A stretch of 64,000 bases of DNA from Liolophura sinensis (GCF_032854445.1 NC_088300.1:19015608-19079607), one strand, 5' to 3'. Numbered from the stretch's first letter, positions 1 through 45,962 are shown. Notes: generated from the sequence alone by a model not told the origin. A program made the numbers and translations.

Positions 1-868
1 GCAGAATGTTGCGTTATAATAACAGAGTACATTCTAGCATCACTCAGACAACAGACCATCTGTGGAAATTAAGAAATGATTTTTTTTTTGAGTGTACATC
101 ATTGTATTTGGATTGGATGTGCTGAACAAACATTTGAATATGTAAATCCCATGGTTAAGCATGGTAAATATCATGGTTTCACGTGATAGATATATGGTTT
201 AGTGGGATCAAAACTTGGTTGAACGTGACGAATACAATGGATGAGTATGGTAGAAACCATAATACCATAAACATTCGTTTCTGGCAATCAGTCGTTCGTA
301 ATTAAAGGTGAATTTGCTATATTCATTTTTTGTTATTCGGGAAAACAAAGTAATTAGTTTGTAAATACGCCCTTTTTGAGCACAAAACACAAAATCCACA
401 GACGCTAGTTGAAAAGTATATACTACAACTGTGTTTGCTAAGATTTGCTTAGGTTGTTGGGAAGTATAATGAATATAATTTCTGTTCTCGTCAATTCACT
501 CAAAGGTAAATTTGTTCTAAATTGTTTACGCAACCTCAACATTAATTTTGTATAATTATGGATGTCATTTACAAAACTGTAACCTTATTTAACAATGTCA
601 CTATGTTTAATTGTAAATCAGCAATAATACCGAATGTTGTATGATTCTCTATCTATAGTTGTAAGTCTTAATTGAACAGTGTGTGTACAGTACGTGCTCT
701 GGCAGACCATTACATGATATTTTCATCAAAACATCAAGTAGAAATACTCATCTGATGACAAAACCCGATGCTTGGCACTCATTCTGCATGCTCATATTTT
801 ATTTATGAAATACGTCGGTCAACAAATCTTCATTTATATTTGCGGAAGAAGAAACCCTGCAATCAAGT
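1..868. other. AT-rich non-coding sequence
   Basis: No exon, tRNA or recognisable repeat could be supported here; only short shadow reading frames. Confidence 0.5.
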
Positions 869-996
869 CATAAATTTTGAAGCGCACGTATATATAGCTT
901 AGGATCGGATGTCGTATAAAGCACACGTATAGCTATTGTCCAAACGCTTTCAATGTATCCCGGAGGGTTAGTCAAACAAAAATTTTCCAGCGTAAC
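869..996. repeat. Duplicated block B, copy 1
   Basis: About 127 bases starting AATTTTGAAGCGCACGTA, repeated nearly perfectly at 1737-1862 in the same orientation. Confidence 0.85.
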
Positions 997-1554
997 CCAC
1001 GCGCACCGTGTCTGTGTTCTGATCATCAGTCAGTGCCCCTCTCTCTATCCATCCCAGTTTTCTGATACACACTACCGTTATCAACCATGCAATTGTTCTC
1101 GCTCGGTGGTATGGTCTCACTAAAGTTTATCAGGCTGATAGTGTATTCACATGAGACAGGCAAATTTTGGAATTCAAAACCAGTAATCTCCAGCATCAGG
1201 TTTCTTATCTTTGAGCATGCATGGCTGACTATCTGCAGAACATTGGGCATTCTTGCTGCCAGTAAAGCCCTTGTTATCTAAGTTATTTGTATGGAGAAAT
1301 GCGTAACACTAAAAAACAAACTTTCTGTTAAAATTAACAGATTAATGGAATGTTATCAGAAGACATAGCGCATGTCATTATTGTCCAGCCGATCAGCTGG
1401 GATTGTAAATTTACATGCATTTACCCACAAAAATAAACACCTAGATCGATACAAATATATTGTGGGGAAAGCCATTTGATAAGTTCATTTAAAGCTGGGA
1501 ATGTTTTGTTCTCAGTGTAATGACCACGTCACTTAATGAAGATAACTTTATAAG

Positions 1555-2040
1555 TAACACTTAGTTTGTTTACACACTGCAGTATATGCACGCTACATGC
1601 TGCGCCACATATATCCCATAACATTATTTGTGATCTGAAACTCTCATTTCATAGATATAAAACTGGGGAATCTGTGGCCTGAGTAGGCATAGATGTAACT
1701 TGGACTGTACCCATAAACATTGAAGGAACAGATTTTGAAATTTTTGAAGCGCACGTATATATAGCTTAGGATCGGATGTCGTATAAAGCACACGTATAGC
1801 TATTGTCCAAACGCTTTCAGTGTATCCCGGAGGGTTAGTCAAACAAAATTTTTCCAGCGTAAACACTTAGTTTGTTTACACACTGCAGTATATGCACGCT
1901 ACATGCGGCACCACATATATCCCATAACATTATTTGAGATCTGATACTCTCAGTTCAAAAATATAAATCTGGGGAATCTGTGGCCTGAGTAGGCATAGAT
2001 GTAACTTGGACTGTACCCATAAACATTGACGGAACAGATC
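1555..2040. repeat. Nested duplication A-B-A
   Basis: Block A (1555-1732, starting near AACACTTAGTTTGTTTACAC) is repeated at 1862-2036, and block B (see 869-996) lies between the two copies. The copies differ by only a few bases, so the rearrangement is fairly recent or gene-converted. No protein-coding content seen. Confidence 0.85.
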
Positions 2041-5000
2041 AAATGGATTTTAAACTAATCATTACATTGCCTTTCAGTTCAGCATTTCTCACATTCTGAT
2101 GAATTCTGGACCTATGATGGTTTTTAGAGAGCAAGTAAAGACACGCAACTGGATGGGTGATGACCAGACAAGAACGCTATCGGCACATCCATCAGAAAAA
2201 AAAAATTGCTCACAAAATCCAGCACAATTGATGGCTCAGAATGCCTTGATTGTAGCTAAAATTCCGGCGAATGTGGTCGTAACATTGGATCGATCAGGTT
2301 TTAACTCTTCCTAAAAATCGAGATTCGCAACCGCGATGTTTTGATCATGCCAATGAGCTCTATATATGGTCCCAGGTGAGACATTTGCCAGACTGTCTTG
2401 GGAATATGTATATGTGATTTCGTTCAGTCATAAAATATTGCAGTCAGTACGTATAATCAGTTGTTGAAATGACTGGCTCACACAAGGTCACGCTGACCTC
2501 AGCACACTCACATTTAATATGGGTATTTTTCTGAATGTTGCCCACGAAGGACCCATCAGTTGTTCTGAATGGTTCAGATATTTCTTCCCATGGTCACTTT
2601 GAAACCAAATAAAAACATATGCTATTGAAAAACGGAAGAACGGCCTCGTTATGGAACTCTGAGAATCTTCATAACTCGCTAACCTATATCAAACGATCTT
2701 GATTAAAACGCAAGTCGCGAAAAGGCAGAATCTTATTGGTTCATTTATCAGTGGAAATTGCTGTAAAAAGGCATCATAAAGATCAGCTCTGATAAAACGC
2801 ATAAAATTTAGCAGAGAGGAGGACTGAATTGTCTTGGGGAGTTAATCTGGGTAATTTGAGCCTTCTTGGACGGAATGGCTCTCAAGGGGAATGGAACAAC
2901 GATTTGGACACAGCGCGATCCCGTGTCAATTAGCGCGGACACTTAGACAATAAGACAGGTAGCCGCTCTAAAGGGGGCAATCAGGACGGAATGAATACTC
3001 TGCGAAAAATGGTCTATCATGCACGTGATTTGCCTCTGGTTTGCACGGAGGCGCACTGGTATAATAGCAAAGTAACCTGATGGCGCCACCTTGTATCTAA
3101 GGATAAGAAATGAGATCCTCTGCTCACTTTGATGTCACAGTGCGGCCGAGACTTCGCCGTGTGTAGTTGGTGAGTATTCCATACCGGCTTCTGACATCAC
3201 GATCTACGACCGGTAGCCGCCTATCAGGGTGGGAATGATCCGAGTACAAGCGATTGAACAGTGATAGCTGCGAACCGCCTTCAGCCACAGATGGCATCCG
3301 CTCGCTGATTTCCGTTTAGGAATCACTGGAGTAACTTATGACATAACGCAAACAGCTGTAACCCTTGGTGAACGCGGCGTGGATGATACTTAGGTGAAAT
3401 AGTCTCTATTTCCTTAACAGAACAAGTGAGGTTTTTACACTAGCCTTAGGTGCAAGCTGTCTACAAGTGTGTTAGTGTATCAGGGTACCGAGTGCTGTAT
3501 TGTACCAGACGTGTTGTACAGGTACCTTGCTATAGCAGTACGGAATCGGGAATACAAGTTAATCAGTACTACAGCCGTGTGCCGTTGTCAGCTTATGGAT
3601 GGTAACCCTGGCATTGGATAAACCTGAGGTAACTACACCGTGAGTAATTAACATGTAATTGAAAATACCGTGAAATCAAAATCCCTACAAAAGAACAACT
3701 GAATTGATCCTCTAAGATATATTTGATTGATGTTGGCACATTTTGTGTTTTTTCCTGCAGAGACAACCATTGAGTTTCTTTAGATGATTTCAAATTTTAT
3801 AATGACGACAAAATCTTTCATCTACGGGAATGTTTTTTGATGGCTTATTTTTTTATGAAAAGAAAAGCCATTTCATTACATGGGTCCACTCTATAGATGA
3901 GTTGTTCAATATTTAATGTCTCTTGATAAGGACTTGTCATCCCACAGTAAACCCGATAACGCATGTCTGCTCTTTTGAAAAAGGAATGCCATTGCAGTTC
4001 TGTTGATCTGATGATGGTTAGGACGATTGGTAGAAAAGCTGAGTTTCTATTGAACGTTCCTCTGCTGACAAGGCTAATTTTACAGGCTGATCTTAAGACG
4101 AACGCGGTTTGCTCCGCGAAAAGCCCCAGCGTCTTGTCGCTAACGGAAATGCCGTCTTGTCAAGGAAGAAATGCCAGCCCAGGCCCCTGTTGCGGCAATT
4201 TAAAAATGTACGCTTGGTGAGATCTCCTGTCCCAGTGGGCTGAATGGCCCCAGGTTTACTGCATTTGAAAGATTGTTTGAACCTGCTGCACAGCTATTAG
4301 ATTGCTCTTCTCAACAGACCTGCGGTGTTTACGAGAAAGGTTTGATGTTCTGGAGCAGTTAAGTGAACGCGATTTCAGCTCCTTCATCAAGCGCTGTTCG
4401 GAATTCTTGGAGACGAGATAGAGAGCAGGTATAATAAGTACGGCATACTTCCCACTAGGGATGCTGATAGCTTAATTAGATTTGTTAATGGAAATTTTTC
4501 TTTCATAGGCCTGGGTAAGCTGTACCCGTCTTGTCCATTCGAATCATTTATGTCTGGTGCCATAGACTTCAATAAAGCCTATTAAGGGAATGCCCAATTA
4601 ACGGCCCGCTATACATGACGATCTATACTGACTCAGGGATGCCCCTTTGAGAAAAGTTCTACTCTGCCCAATGTTCTAGTAGAGGTGTATTCTCATTTTG
4701 CTGACAGTCTCGTGAATTTTCCATTCCAAGCAGGCCAGAAATTCTAATGCCAAATTGCTCATTCTCAAACGATTCAATCATCTTGCTCAGGTTGCTCTTC
4801 AAAGCGGTCGTATGGCCAGCCTAAACTTATGCCGTGATCAGGCTTATAGTAAAATGACACCTTATCTTAATATTTTGAGAAATTGTAATTACCTAACAGC
4901 CTGAAGATACAGCCCCATTCTAGTCATCACTGATTCATCAAACGTCTGATTAATGGTCCTTTTCATACACCTAGAAATTGCTGTGAAAAGGCACAGTGTA

Positions 5001-7089
5001 AAATATCCAATTTTACCCACCTTTAATACCCATCAGGTGTAAGTTATTGTTTGTAAAATTCGCTGTCAAGGCAGATTCGATAATGTATAATGTCCCAACA
5101 CCAATAGATTCCAGAGTGGCTATTTTCTGTATATGTGGTTAAACTGTAATGTGTAACCTCCTTTTGCAAGATTCATCGACTCCGTACAGAAAGTTATATT
5201 TTATTCAAAATGTTTTTGGGTTAGCCGATGTCGGTGCATCTGCACACAACCAGATTTACCAATGTTAACTAGTTTCACTAATGTCTATGAAATCATAACA
5301 GGTGGATAAAGCACTTAGTAATCAATACATTTAATATAATCTTTTATGAAAATAACTGTATGTCACATCCTTATATGCACCAATTTTCGACATTGTATTG
5401 TGTTGTAATTCACCAGAGCCACTGTCATCTACGCTCGTTAGTTTGTATTGTCAGCCAATTTTGTCTTGGGTTACTGAAATCTTCTAGACAGGCTTTAGAG
5501 TTCTAGAATCCTTCCACACTTGTTCTGTGTATGTTCAATGCCTCATTCCCACTACGTTCAATTTCCTCATACATCTGGAGTGACTTATACCCCTCAGTGT
5601 CAAATCCCAGCCTGTAAGACAGGTGTAATATAAATAAATACATGGAACTCAGTGCCATAGCCGATGATTCTTTTCATAAATATACTTGGACAGTCTTTGT
5701 AATTAGACTTAACAACATCCAAAGCACATGTTATTTTCACTTTAGACTCGCCAATCTTGTATGTGCCTTGTTATGGTTTTTCGCTGCTGAATGTCTCAAT
5801 GTCCAAACATTGGTTTGTACTCATGTAAACTAGAAAGTCATCCATCTTGACCCGGCACGTCGTCTCGCGGCAACTGCATGCCATGATACTGTTTTGATAG
5901 TTTATTATTGTTTCTGTTCTTTGTATATTCTCTACATAGAGAAGAGAACGAAGATGGTGTCTTAAATTTACACTGATTTCCATTGCCTGTCCCCAAAACT
6001 AGCTTTGTCTCACGTTTACGTCAGCTTAATCATCAGTATGCCTATGTCTTTTTTATTTGACAATCTTTCATATCAAAGTTTTGAATTCCTACAACTATTG
6101 TCTCCTATACTGTACATCTGTATGACTGAAGAGAAACTACGTCGGTTAAGAGAGTGCCGGATTCGTTTGCGGGTTCTATCTAATGATAGAACATATCCCC
6201 GAGAAACCTTTGAATGGCATCGGATAATGAAACCGGTCAAGTCCTAATCAAATAACACATGTGGATAGCTTTAAGATGGCGATATTTGGTAGTAGCCCGA
6301 GAGCAACAATTGATCGTGTCACTGAGATCGACAACATCGCGATGAAACTAACACGCTATTCAAGAACGAGCCAAACTGGCGTGAAGTATTGTAGGCAAAC
6401 TGACCACAGCTGGATAAAATTGGGCGTGCGCGTGCCAATGGTTAAATGGTTAAACCTTTAGCAACAACTATAGAACGCAATGAAACAAAAGTGATACATT
6501 GATGAACAGCACTATAGTCCAGTTATACACCAAATCTAGTATCTTCATAAACTGAAGATAATTACCATAATACTGCCATAATTAAAACCTTTGCATATTT
6601 TAATAATGCTAAAGTGAGAATAAACAGGTTTTTGCATTTTTTTTAAAATTTGTCAAGTTTATGATGGGTAAACCCCATACTCATTAAGAATATTGTCTGT
6701 TTGGGGCGCTGAAAGCAATGTACAAATGCAGGATGGTTGCTTATCAATAATAATCATTGATCTACATATTTTTATTTGTTCATTCATCTAGTAAGGTACA
6801 CATGCCATCATACTAAAGATCCTTTCATCAAGACAGTTTTCAGTGTATGTTTACTGTTTTAAATTTTGTGTATTTATTTATTTATTTATTGTTGAATGCA
6901 ATACTCAAAACGTCCAAGAAAGTTTTACAGGTTACCATCGTGTAAGTAATGTTCTCTTGCTATCAAAAACAACAGAGGTGTATGCCTCGTATGGTGGACG
7001 ATGTGGTGTCGAGGCATAACTATTTCAGTGGATATTTTCTGGTGCAAATATAATTGTACGCCTACATGAAAATATGTACGGATGCATGC
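2041..7089. other. Five kilobases without an identifiable gene
   Basis: Only short, unrelated frames. Parts of 2600-4600 are more GC-balanced than the flanks and could be an old, decayed mobile element, but no domain could be read. 6100-6460 carries an open stretch (LRECRIRLRVLSNDR) without recognisable family. Confidence 0.4.
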
Positions 7090-7094
7090 TTGTA

Positions 7095-7300
7095 TGTATG
7101 TACGTATTTGGATTTTAACGTCTTACGTAAAATGTTCAGTCATATGACGACGAGAGACATTAGGTGTGTGTACATATATTTTGTCTTCTTATGGCAGGGC
7201 AAGTCCATGCGCCAAAGTGCTGCTGCCACTAAAGTATCAGACGTGAAACTCCACCCAGTCACATTCTGCTGATAACGGGCCGATGTTTCCTTGCTCTAAC
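7095..7300 (-). mobile_element. Old tRNA-SINE copy (GACGTTAAA family)
   Basis: TTTTAACGTCTTACG...CAGTCATATGACGACGA followed by related spacing is a diverged copy of the element at 61985-62355. The GTCATATGACGACGA core is exact in both. Confidence 0.6.
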
Positions 7301-7959
7301 CTCTAAATGCATAAGGCCACATGTATGCTTGTCAATGATATACTTATATATCAGGTAAAAAATGCAATGATGTTAAAACCAATTCATCGGACGTTATTAG
7401 TCTAGAATTTTTCAGAACATTGTGCTGTCTTCACACATAATAAATAGCTTCACCAAAGTCACATGTAAATCGACCAGGCCCCAGGGATAAGACCGACGGC
7501 GACACTTAAGAGAGAACCCAATGTGTGGATTAATTCTTCCAGTGAAGCGGTTTTTGACCTCATTACTCAGACAGAAAATAGGGATGCGTATGCTAGGACT
7601 GCACCCACCTTGTTACGGCGGACTATTATTTCAGCAGTCCATTATGAAAGCAGTTTAAACAAATTGATGGCCTCATAAATTGTTCTCGACTGCGTGTGTC
7701 TGACTGCAATTCTTTTATATAGGTCATTATATGGAATTAAATATCAAGTTTTATGGGAACGGATTTAGTCAGGCTTGAATTATTGATCTGCAGCAGGTAT
7801 TTCATTTGCTTGGCCAAATGCCATTTGACCACAATCATGCATTCAGTGTGATCTACCTGGAATTCTGATCATCTAAGAAGTTTAACATTGGCTATCTGAA
7901 AATCTAAATGTTTTCTTTCTTAAAATGTACTATTTTTCAAGGTAGTATATACCTATATG

Positions 7960-9126
7960 TATCTTCCAGCGAAGTGGTAATATCTGCATACCTATCAGCC
8001 TATACAGCCTATGCTATATCAGTGTTACATGCTCAAATGCACCTATAAGTGCCAGCAGGGTAGTGGCAAATGTATAGAAAGTGTACATGTATAATAATTG
8101 ATGTTTACATCCCTATTCATGTGCTAGCAAAGCAGTGGTATACATATCTGCAACCCTATTCATGTGCTAGCAAAGCAGTGGTATACATATCTGCAACCCT
8201 ATTCATGTGCTAGCAAAGCAGTGGTATACATATCTGCAACCCAGAGGTACACATATCTACATTCCCATTCATTTGTCAGCAAAGCAATGGTATACTTATC
8301 TGCATTCTTATTCATTTGCCAGTAAAGCAGTGGTATACATATCTGCATTCCCATTCATGTTTCAGCAAAGCAGTGGTATACATATCTACATTCCCATTCA
8401 TGTGTCAGCAAAGCAATGGTATACATATCTGCATTCTTATTCATGTGCCAGCAAAGCAGTGGTACACATATCTGCATTCCCATTCATGTGCCAGCAATGC
8501 AGTGGTATACATATCTGCATTCCTATTCATGTGCCGGCAGTGCAGTGGTATACATATCTGCATTCCTATTCACGAGCCAGCAAAGCAGTGGTATACATAT
8601 CTACATTCCCATTCATGTGTCAGCAAAGCAGTGGTATACATATCTGCATTCCTATTCATGTGCTAGCAGTGCAGTGGTATGCATATCTGCATTCTTATTC
8701 ATGTGTCAGCAAAGCAGTGGTATACATATCTGCATTCCTATTCATGTGCTAGCAGTGCAGTGGTATACATATCTGCATTCTTATTCATGTGTCAGCAATG
8801 CAGTGGTATACATATCTGCATTCCTATTCATGTGCTAGCAGTGCAGTGGTATGCATATCTCTACTCTTATTCATTTGCCAGCAAAGCAGTGGTGTACATG
8901 TCTCCATTGGTATTCATGTGCAAGCAAAGCAATGGAATATATATCTGCATTCTTACTCTTGTGCCAGGAATGCAGGGGTATACATATCTGCATTCCTATT
9001 CATTTGCCAGCAAAGCAGTAGTATACATATCTGCATTCCCATTCATGTGCCAGCAAAGCAGTGGTATACATATCTGCATTCCTATTCATGCACCAGCAAA
9101 GCAGTGGTATACATATCTACATTTGT
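7960..9126. repeat. 43-bp minisatellite, about 24 good copies
   Basis: Unit like GCAGTGGTATACATATCTGC + ATTCCTATTCATGTGCCAGCAAA. Copies from 8107 on are 85-100 percent alike by eye; 7960-8100 holds degenerate copies. All three forward frames stay open for long runs, which makes false ORFs up to 203 codons. It ends 0.9 kb before the first PALS1 coding exon. Confidence 0.95.
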
Positions 9127-9994
9127 ACTTTAATATTACATGGTCACCTGCTCAATTCATGTTCAGCATTTCTAGCACCAGACCGGTATCAGAATTGAAT
9201 TACTTTAGAAAGACTGAGTATAACGTCCATTCAAGGGCCGTCGTTAGCCAGTTTTTTCTGCCTGCTTCAGTTCCGACCATTTGCCCTTGAACAATACGGT
9301 CGCATATTCAATTCCAACTCTAGATGGTTCGCTACCACCTTTCGTCAGTGTGCTTGTCATGTACTTGGAGAGGTGCGTTATTCTGTACCGTTTCCCCCAT
9401 CGATGCACGCCTCCGTCATAATATTCTTAAGCACGGTGGAAAACTACACTCATAGCAATAAAAAGTTGATGACTACGCACTTGTCTTCCAAAAGCTATGG
9501 CGTGCTTATACGTATGTCACATGTGGGAAAGTCTGTCCGTAACTTCCCAAAGGTCGGTTTTTTTTAACATGAGCACTCAAGTTTTCTCTACTTATAAAAC
9601 TGACTGCAATCGTATAAGTGAAAAATTGTTGTGTATGGCTTCGCATTGATTTAATGTTATTATATGCTTAATATGACAACACGACATTTTGAGTAATTCT
9701 ATAATCTATTAACGTCTAAAAACTTGCAATTCACATCATTGCATTTTTGCTTAAGCCACGGAATTGCTGGGCGAGTAACGTACTTCTGTTTACTGCACAT
9801 GATACATGACCATTTAGAATAAACCCTAATGAAGTAAAATGACTACATCGGTATTTCTCCGATAATGTGTGATCATTTGCCACTTATCACACTCTGCTTT
9901 TACTCTATTTGTTGCAAGTCTTTTGTTATAGTAAACAGCAATCAAATAAATACATCAAAATAATATCAAAATATGTTCCTTTGCCTGCTTGCAG
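9127..9994 (+). other. Non-coding sequence upstream of PALS1 coding exon 1
   Basis: No exon seen. The pyrimidine-rich stretch before CAG at 9992-9994 is the acceptor, so this is intronic to the PALS1 5' UTR or proximal promoter. Confidence 0.4.
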
Positions 9995-10024
9995 ATCTAG
10001 AAGCTACCGAGTCTCGCCTTCATC

Positions 10025-41180
<31,156 letters not shown>

Positions 41181-44100
41181 GGAGTTCTTCCCCTTATCTA
41201 AGGAATGGACTCCAAGAAAACTTTGCTGGTTTGGACTGTGTTACTTTATTGATAGGTGATTCTTGAAGTGCTATCAGCCAACCACATATTAGAAAAGGTT
41301 TGACAGAAATATATGCTGGACACAAGTCTGGATGGCCCAGCCTGAGGTCACATGAACTCTATTTTAACTGCAGAGGTGCTCTCCCTTTTTCACTCTTACT
41401 CATCACACCAGACTGAACAATTCTGTTATGCATGATTTGTATTTTTTTTTTGATGGAATGCACGATTTAAATGTGACTAACACAGTAGAGAGATGTAACT
41501 TCTTGCCTGACCCAGTGGCTATTTGGCCAGGTGTAATCACACAGTTGAGCACTCTTTATTATTATTGTGATAGTTAAGTCATGAACACTACTAATGGAGT
41601 GCGACAGCTTTATTACAATGTATTATTTTGTATAATAGATAAAGCATTCAGGCAGCCATGTCAGCAAGCCTAATCTAGTAAAACATAGGTTGAGGTTATT
41701 ACATTTCAGTTTCTAAATCTTGCTAATAATATTTCGCAGTGCTTAAATAACAACAGTGTGTTAGGTGAAAATTTCACTTGACACTCGATTCAGAGTTTCG
41801 TCATACATGATGCCATACCACAAGCAACAGACACCTTCGACATACCCATACAGTGTTCATTTAGGCACATTATGTAGTCCTGTCAAAAGTCTTACAGATT
41901 CTGATAGATCTGAAATGCAACTAAATACTGCTGATGCCAGTTTTTGCAGGACTTTTTGGATATGCAGATTGAAGGCTGTGACCAAAACTCAGCAACCTTG
42001 ATCTTTTTTAAAGTTGAAGTTTCAGACAACTATTCATTAGTAGACAAACTGTGTGGTAAAATCATCTCTGTGGAGCTGATTACCAGCAAGTATTTTTAAA
42101 TATTGCGTAGATGGCTATGAATTTTCAAAATCTGTTTTAAATTTTCACTTTTTATTCTGGTAAATTTCAGTTTTGAGTTCTACCAGATTACTGCCAACTG
42201 AGTCAAACGCTTAAAATGAAGATTAATGCATTAATAGTGCTGATGGAACTCTCCTTAGCAGATTACTAGCATGTTTATGCTTTTGCCAATATTGTTTACT
42301 GATTGTACTGAAGATGTTCAAAAGCAACAACCAAGCGTCAATGCACAGAGGTAATCACCTTATATATCTACTCAAATTATGCAAGTATGTTTAATTTCGT
42401 ATAAGGTAACACAGTATGTTTTGATGTAAGCTAAGTGGCCTTTCTACTCCAAAAGATTAGTGCTTAAGAAGAAATACAATGTCCATTGTATAGTCTAATG
42501 CAAGTACTTTGTGGAGGTACGTGTAAATAGGTTTATGATAGTTACTCAAACTGGTATGTGTACATATTTCTATACAAGGGTACATGGATTACTACTCATT
42601 GACAGTAGTAATGTAAAGCACTATCCTACATGTAGTCTAGCAGGGCCATATGGCATGTTTTATATCATGGTATCTGAGGATGGCTAGCATAGATACATAC
42701 ATATAAATGATATGTTACTCTGAACATCCAGGGTCAAACAGTGTGTGCTGTTTTGACATGCATCATTAACTTTGGGCAATGTAACCTAGGTGTGAGGCGT
42801 TGTAATGAATTATGGAAATGAAAGCATTGAAATGTTGGCATTTACATAGCAAAGATGATTATGTAAGCATTTGGGCCAGGTAAGTGAATACAGAGCGAGG
42901 GGTGTCCTGTATGCTGTTTAGGTATGGGTATAGGGTCACACTTCAGGCATTAATCTATCTCAGCAGTGTATGGAACCTGTACCTGATTCCGTAAACTCTT
43001 ACCTTACCCAGTCTATTATTTCATGATGGGGAATTAAGAGACTTGTAAGAGGATAGGTTATATAGGGACAGATAGGAATTATCAGATAGTATTCTTTCTA
43101 TTACAGACCTCTAAACTGCCAGATTTAGTATCCAGGCTGTGTATCATATATCATTGTGTGTAAAATGGGATGTAAAAACCGCTTGATATTAATCAGATGT
43201 GTTAGTCTGAATGTACTGCTGTTACTCCTATGTGACGTGTGAACACTAGAGCGTGAATACTGGACTGTAATGTTTACCGTGCACATGTTGCTGGGATGTG
43301 TTTGTTACTATATGGGCTGGCCAGGAATGTACAATGCTACATATACCAAACAAACAAGCTCTTCTCAGATGAATACCTACATGAAGAGGCCAGATTTCCA
43401 TCAAACTCTTATACACTTTGCTGGACAGTTATTCATAAACTTTGGGTACAATGTATATGTATGTTAACAACTACATATTCACGTGCAGAGTTTTGTGGCT
43501 TCAACCAGTTCGGCAAACACATGTGTAACTTCTTGGTGTAAAATAGCAAGAAAGTGCTTGTGTATTTACTTAATGTAAAATGGCAAGAACTTATTTGTGT
43601 ATTGGCATGAGGAAGGTTGTGGAACAGAAGTGCTTCCATATCTGTATGCATGGTACTTAGAGCTCCAAGAACATCCCAGACTTACCTTTAATTGGACTTT
43701 GAGAGGGTTTTCCCTTAACTTAGGTGCATATCAAGTTGCAGTCCATCTTTTATTTATGTACATTAATACATTTCCAGGACAATTATTTCATACATATCTA
43801 TGTAAGACATGCAGGTTTAGTTAATGTTTGCAGTGCAGTATTTTTGACCATTTATATATACTGTAAATAGATTTTTTATACTTCATTCATGTAGGCATCA
43901 TATTAATCAACTTTTGGAGAAAGGAGTCATTGATATACTCATATTTTTACTTTTTAATATTCATCTTAAATACGTATTTTTATCCTAAGTGAGAATTTGC
44001 AACTGTGTTGTTCAGGATCTGTGAGTGTCATAGACTGGTACCTTGTCCTGAATTTCCACACACCTGAAAAAGAGAGTACTGACAATAGCCATATCAAGTC

Positions 44101-45210
44101 ACAGAACCCCAGGAGTTCAGTAAGATAATATTTCTACATATTTACAACTTTTATGCAGGGGTCAGTCCCCAGTAATTTCACTTATATTCTTAATTTCCTG
44201 CAAGCCTGAGACTTGAACACTCGTGAAAGCCATTGTTGTTAGGTTTCATACAACAGCAAATACAGGCGTCTACAGCAATACATCTGGAGCCTAACATTTA
44301 AGTTAGTGCATGTTTTTTTTTTTCTCTCATTCCTAAATTATATGATATTTTGAGCATATCCACAGTTTATTGAGCTCTACGTATGATTTTAATTAGTGTG
44401 GGAATGCAGGACAACACGGATGTAGCAGCTGAAGGTGACCCAGGCAATATCAGTTTTATATACACATCATAATCATTCCAGCTTCTATTTTATGGGACAC
44501 GTCATTATCATCTCCAATTTTTAAATCTGTACGTATTCCTTTATTACACAAAACTGTTGCCCCATGTAAAACTGTAGTGTTGTTTTCATAATACTCCTGT
44601 TCCCTTGTAATTTGTGTCTGTGAGCTTGTAAAGGTAACAATTCTGTTGCCAATATCAGCTGCTCTTTTTTCTGGTTTCAGTTCATTCCTTTTTTTGTTCG
44701 GTAGTAACGTTTCTGTGGTTACCGTCACCTACATGGTGCTAATGTCACAATGTCAGTAGTTTCTCTCAGAAGTTGTATTCCTGTGTACATGTAGGTTATG
44801 TTATATGTTTGTACCGTCGCCGTTTCTCATCCAGGTCTTTTTTTCTTAATATTGTATATTCAGTGGTGTGCTGTCCATTTACATGTATGTCAGACATATC
44901 ACCCTTCAGTCAGTATACCCGTTTATTAAGTCAAATACACTACTTACAAAAGGATTTTTAATGTGAAATTTCTATTTCTTTCTCATTAGTGACAAGACCA
45001 CAGGGCAAATTTGTGTTGTACTTCATAAAATCAAACAAATGACTTTATTTAGAAATTTTTCCCTTTGTGGCCACCTCAGTAGCATTCCATGTTTTACCTA
45101 TTCCAGGATCGTCTTTGCATGCCATTTTTAAGTAGGATATTTACCAGGTGATTTGGTAAATGTTCCTGTATTGTTTAATTCGTGTAATAAAACCTGCTTA
45201 CAACCAGTCA
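41181..45210 (+). other. Probable PALS1 3' untranslated region
   Basis: About 4 kb with no coding exon I can support. It is AT-rich and contains TGTAAATA Pumilio-type motifs, for example near 42523 and 43861. AATAAA at 45186-45191 is a plausible distal poly(A) signal, with GT-rich sequence just after it. Shorter transcripts are possible; the end point is a guess. Confidence 0.4.
45186..45191 (+). terminator. Candidate poly(A) signal for PALS1
   Basis: Canonical AATAAA on the + strand, followed within about 40 bases by a T/G-rich element (GTTCTGTATTGTG). It is about 4.0 kb past the stop codon. Confidence 0.35.
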
Positions 45211-45938
45211 TGAACCATGTTCTGTATTGTGATTCTTCTTAATACTCTTGTGAATCAACTTTATATGTAGTGACCACTGCAGGGTTAAGATACCAGTTTT
45301 AGCATTGTCAAATCTTGGGGATCATGGTAAGAGGAAAGGCCAATTATGTGCTCAAGCAGTTACTTAATATGTAATATAAGCATGATAAACGGTTTGGAGT
45401 TCTCTTGTCTGGGATGTCCTCGTTGAGGGAAAAACCAACCCACATAGTGATATTAAAGGATTGTAGTCCTCAGTCATACAAAATTCAGAAAGTTTTGTGT
45501 ATTTTGTGTGAGTCCAATGTCACCTGAAATTTCACACTGACTTGAACATAGTTTTATGTTGAAAACTTGGAAAAAAATACACACAGGTTGAGTATACATT
45601 CAGGTCACAAGTAAGGAAGTTAAATTTTTAACCTCATCAATCTTTGTGCTTAGCTCTCAGCATGGGCTGTTAGGCCAAGGACTGGTTTGAAGGCAATGTT
45701 TGTTGTTTTCAGCAAGCCACTTCAGGGAGACAGCCATACCAATTATGTACCAATAATGCAGCCATCTGCAGCTAACAGGGGACCATGACATTGTCTTTTG
45801 TTATACACAAACTCAAGGAAAAGACAATGCTAAATCTCAAGCAAATAACTGACCTATCTTATGACCGTACGTAGTGATTGAACTCAACATCTTTTTTCAT
45901 TGTTTCCCCACACCTTCAGGTGTTTCATGAAGGACAGT

Positions 45939-45962
45939 TTTATTTATTTATTTATTTATTGC
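45939..45962 (-). terminator. Candidate poly(A) signals for TRNT1 within a SINE tail
   Basis: The SINE tail gives several AATAAA hexamers on the minus strand about 340 bases past the TRNT1 stop codon. No other AATAAA on that strand is closer that I noticed. Use is inferred. Confidence 0.35.

Noticed and set aside
3963..4572. Possible decayed retroelement (frames with RFTAFERLFEPAAQLL and nearby)
   Set aside because: No reverse transcriptase, integrase or recombinase motif readable; frames are broken and nothing aligns with confidence.
8107..9126. CRISPR-like direct repeats
   Set aside because: Units are contiguous without unique spacers, and the genome is a eukaryote.
8207..9290. Long overlapping forward ORFs (up to 203 codons) of HICIPIHV-type repeats
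   Set aside because: They are translations of the 43-bp minisatellite in shifting frames, with no exon signals.
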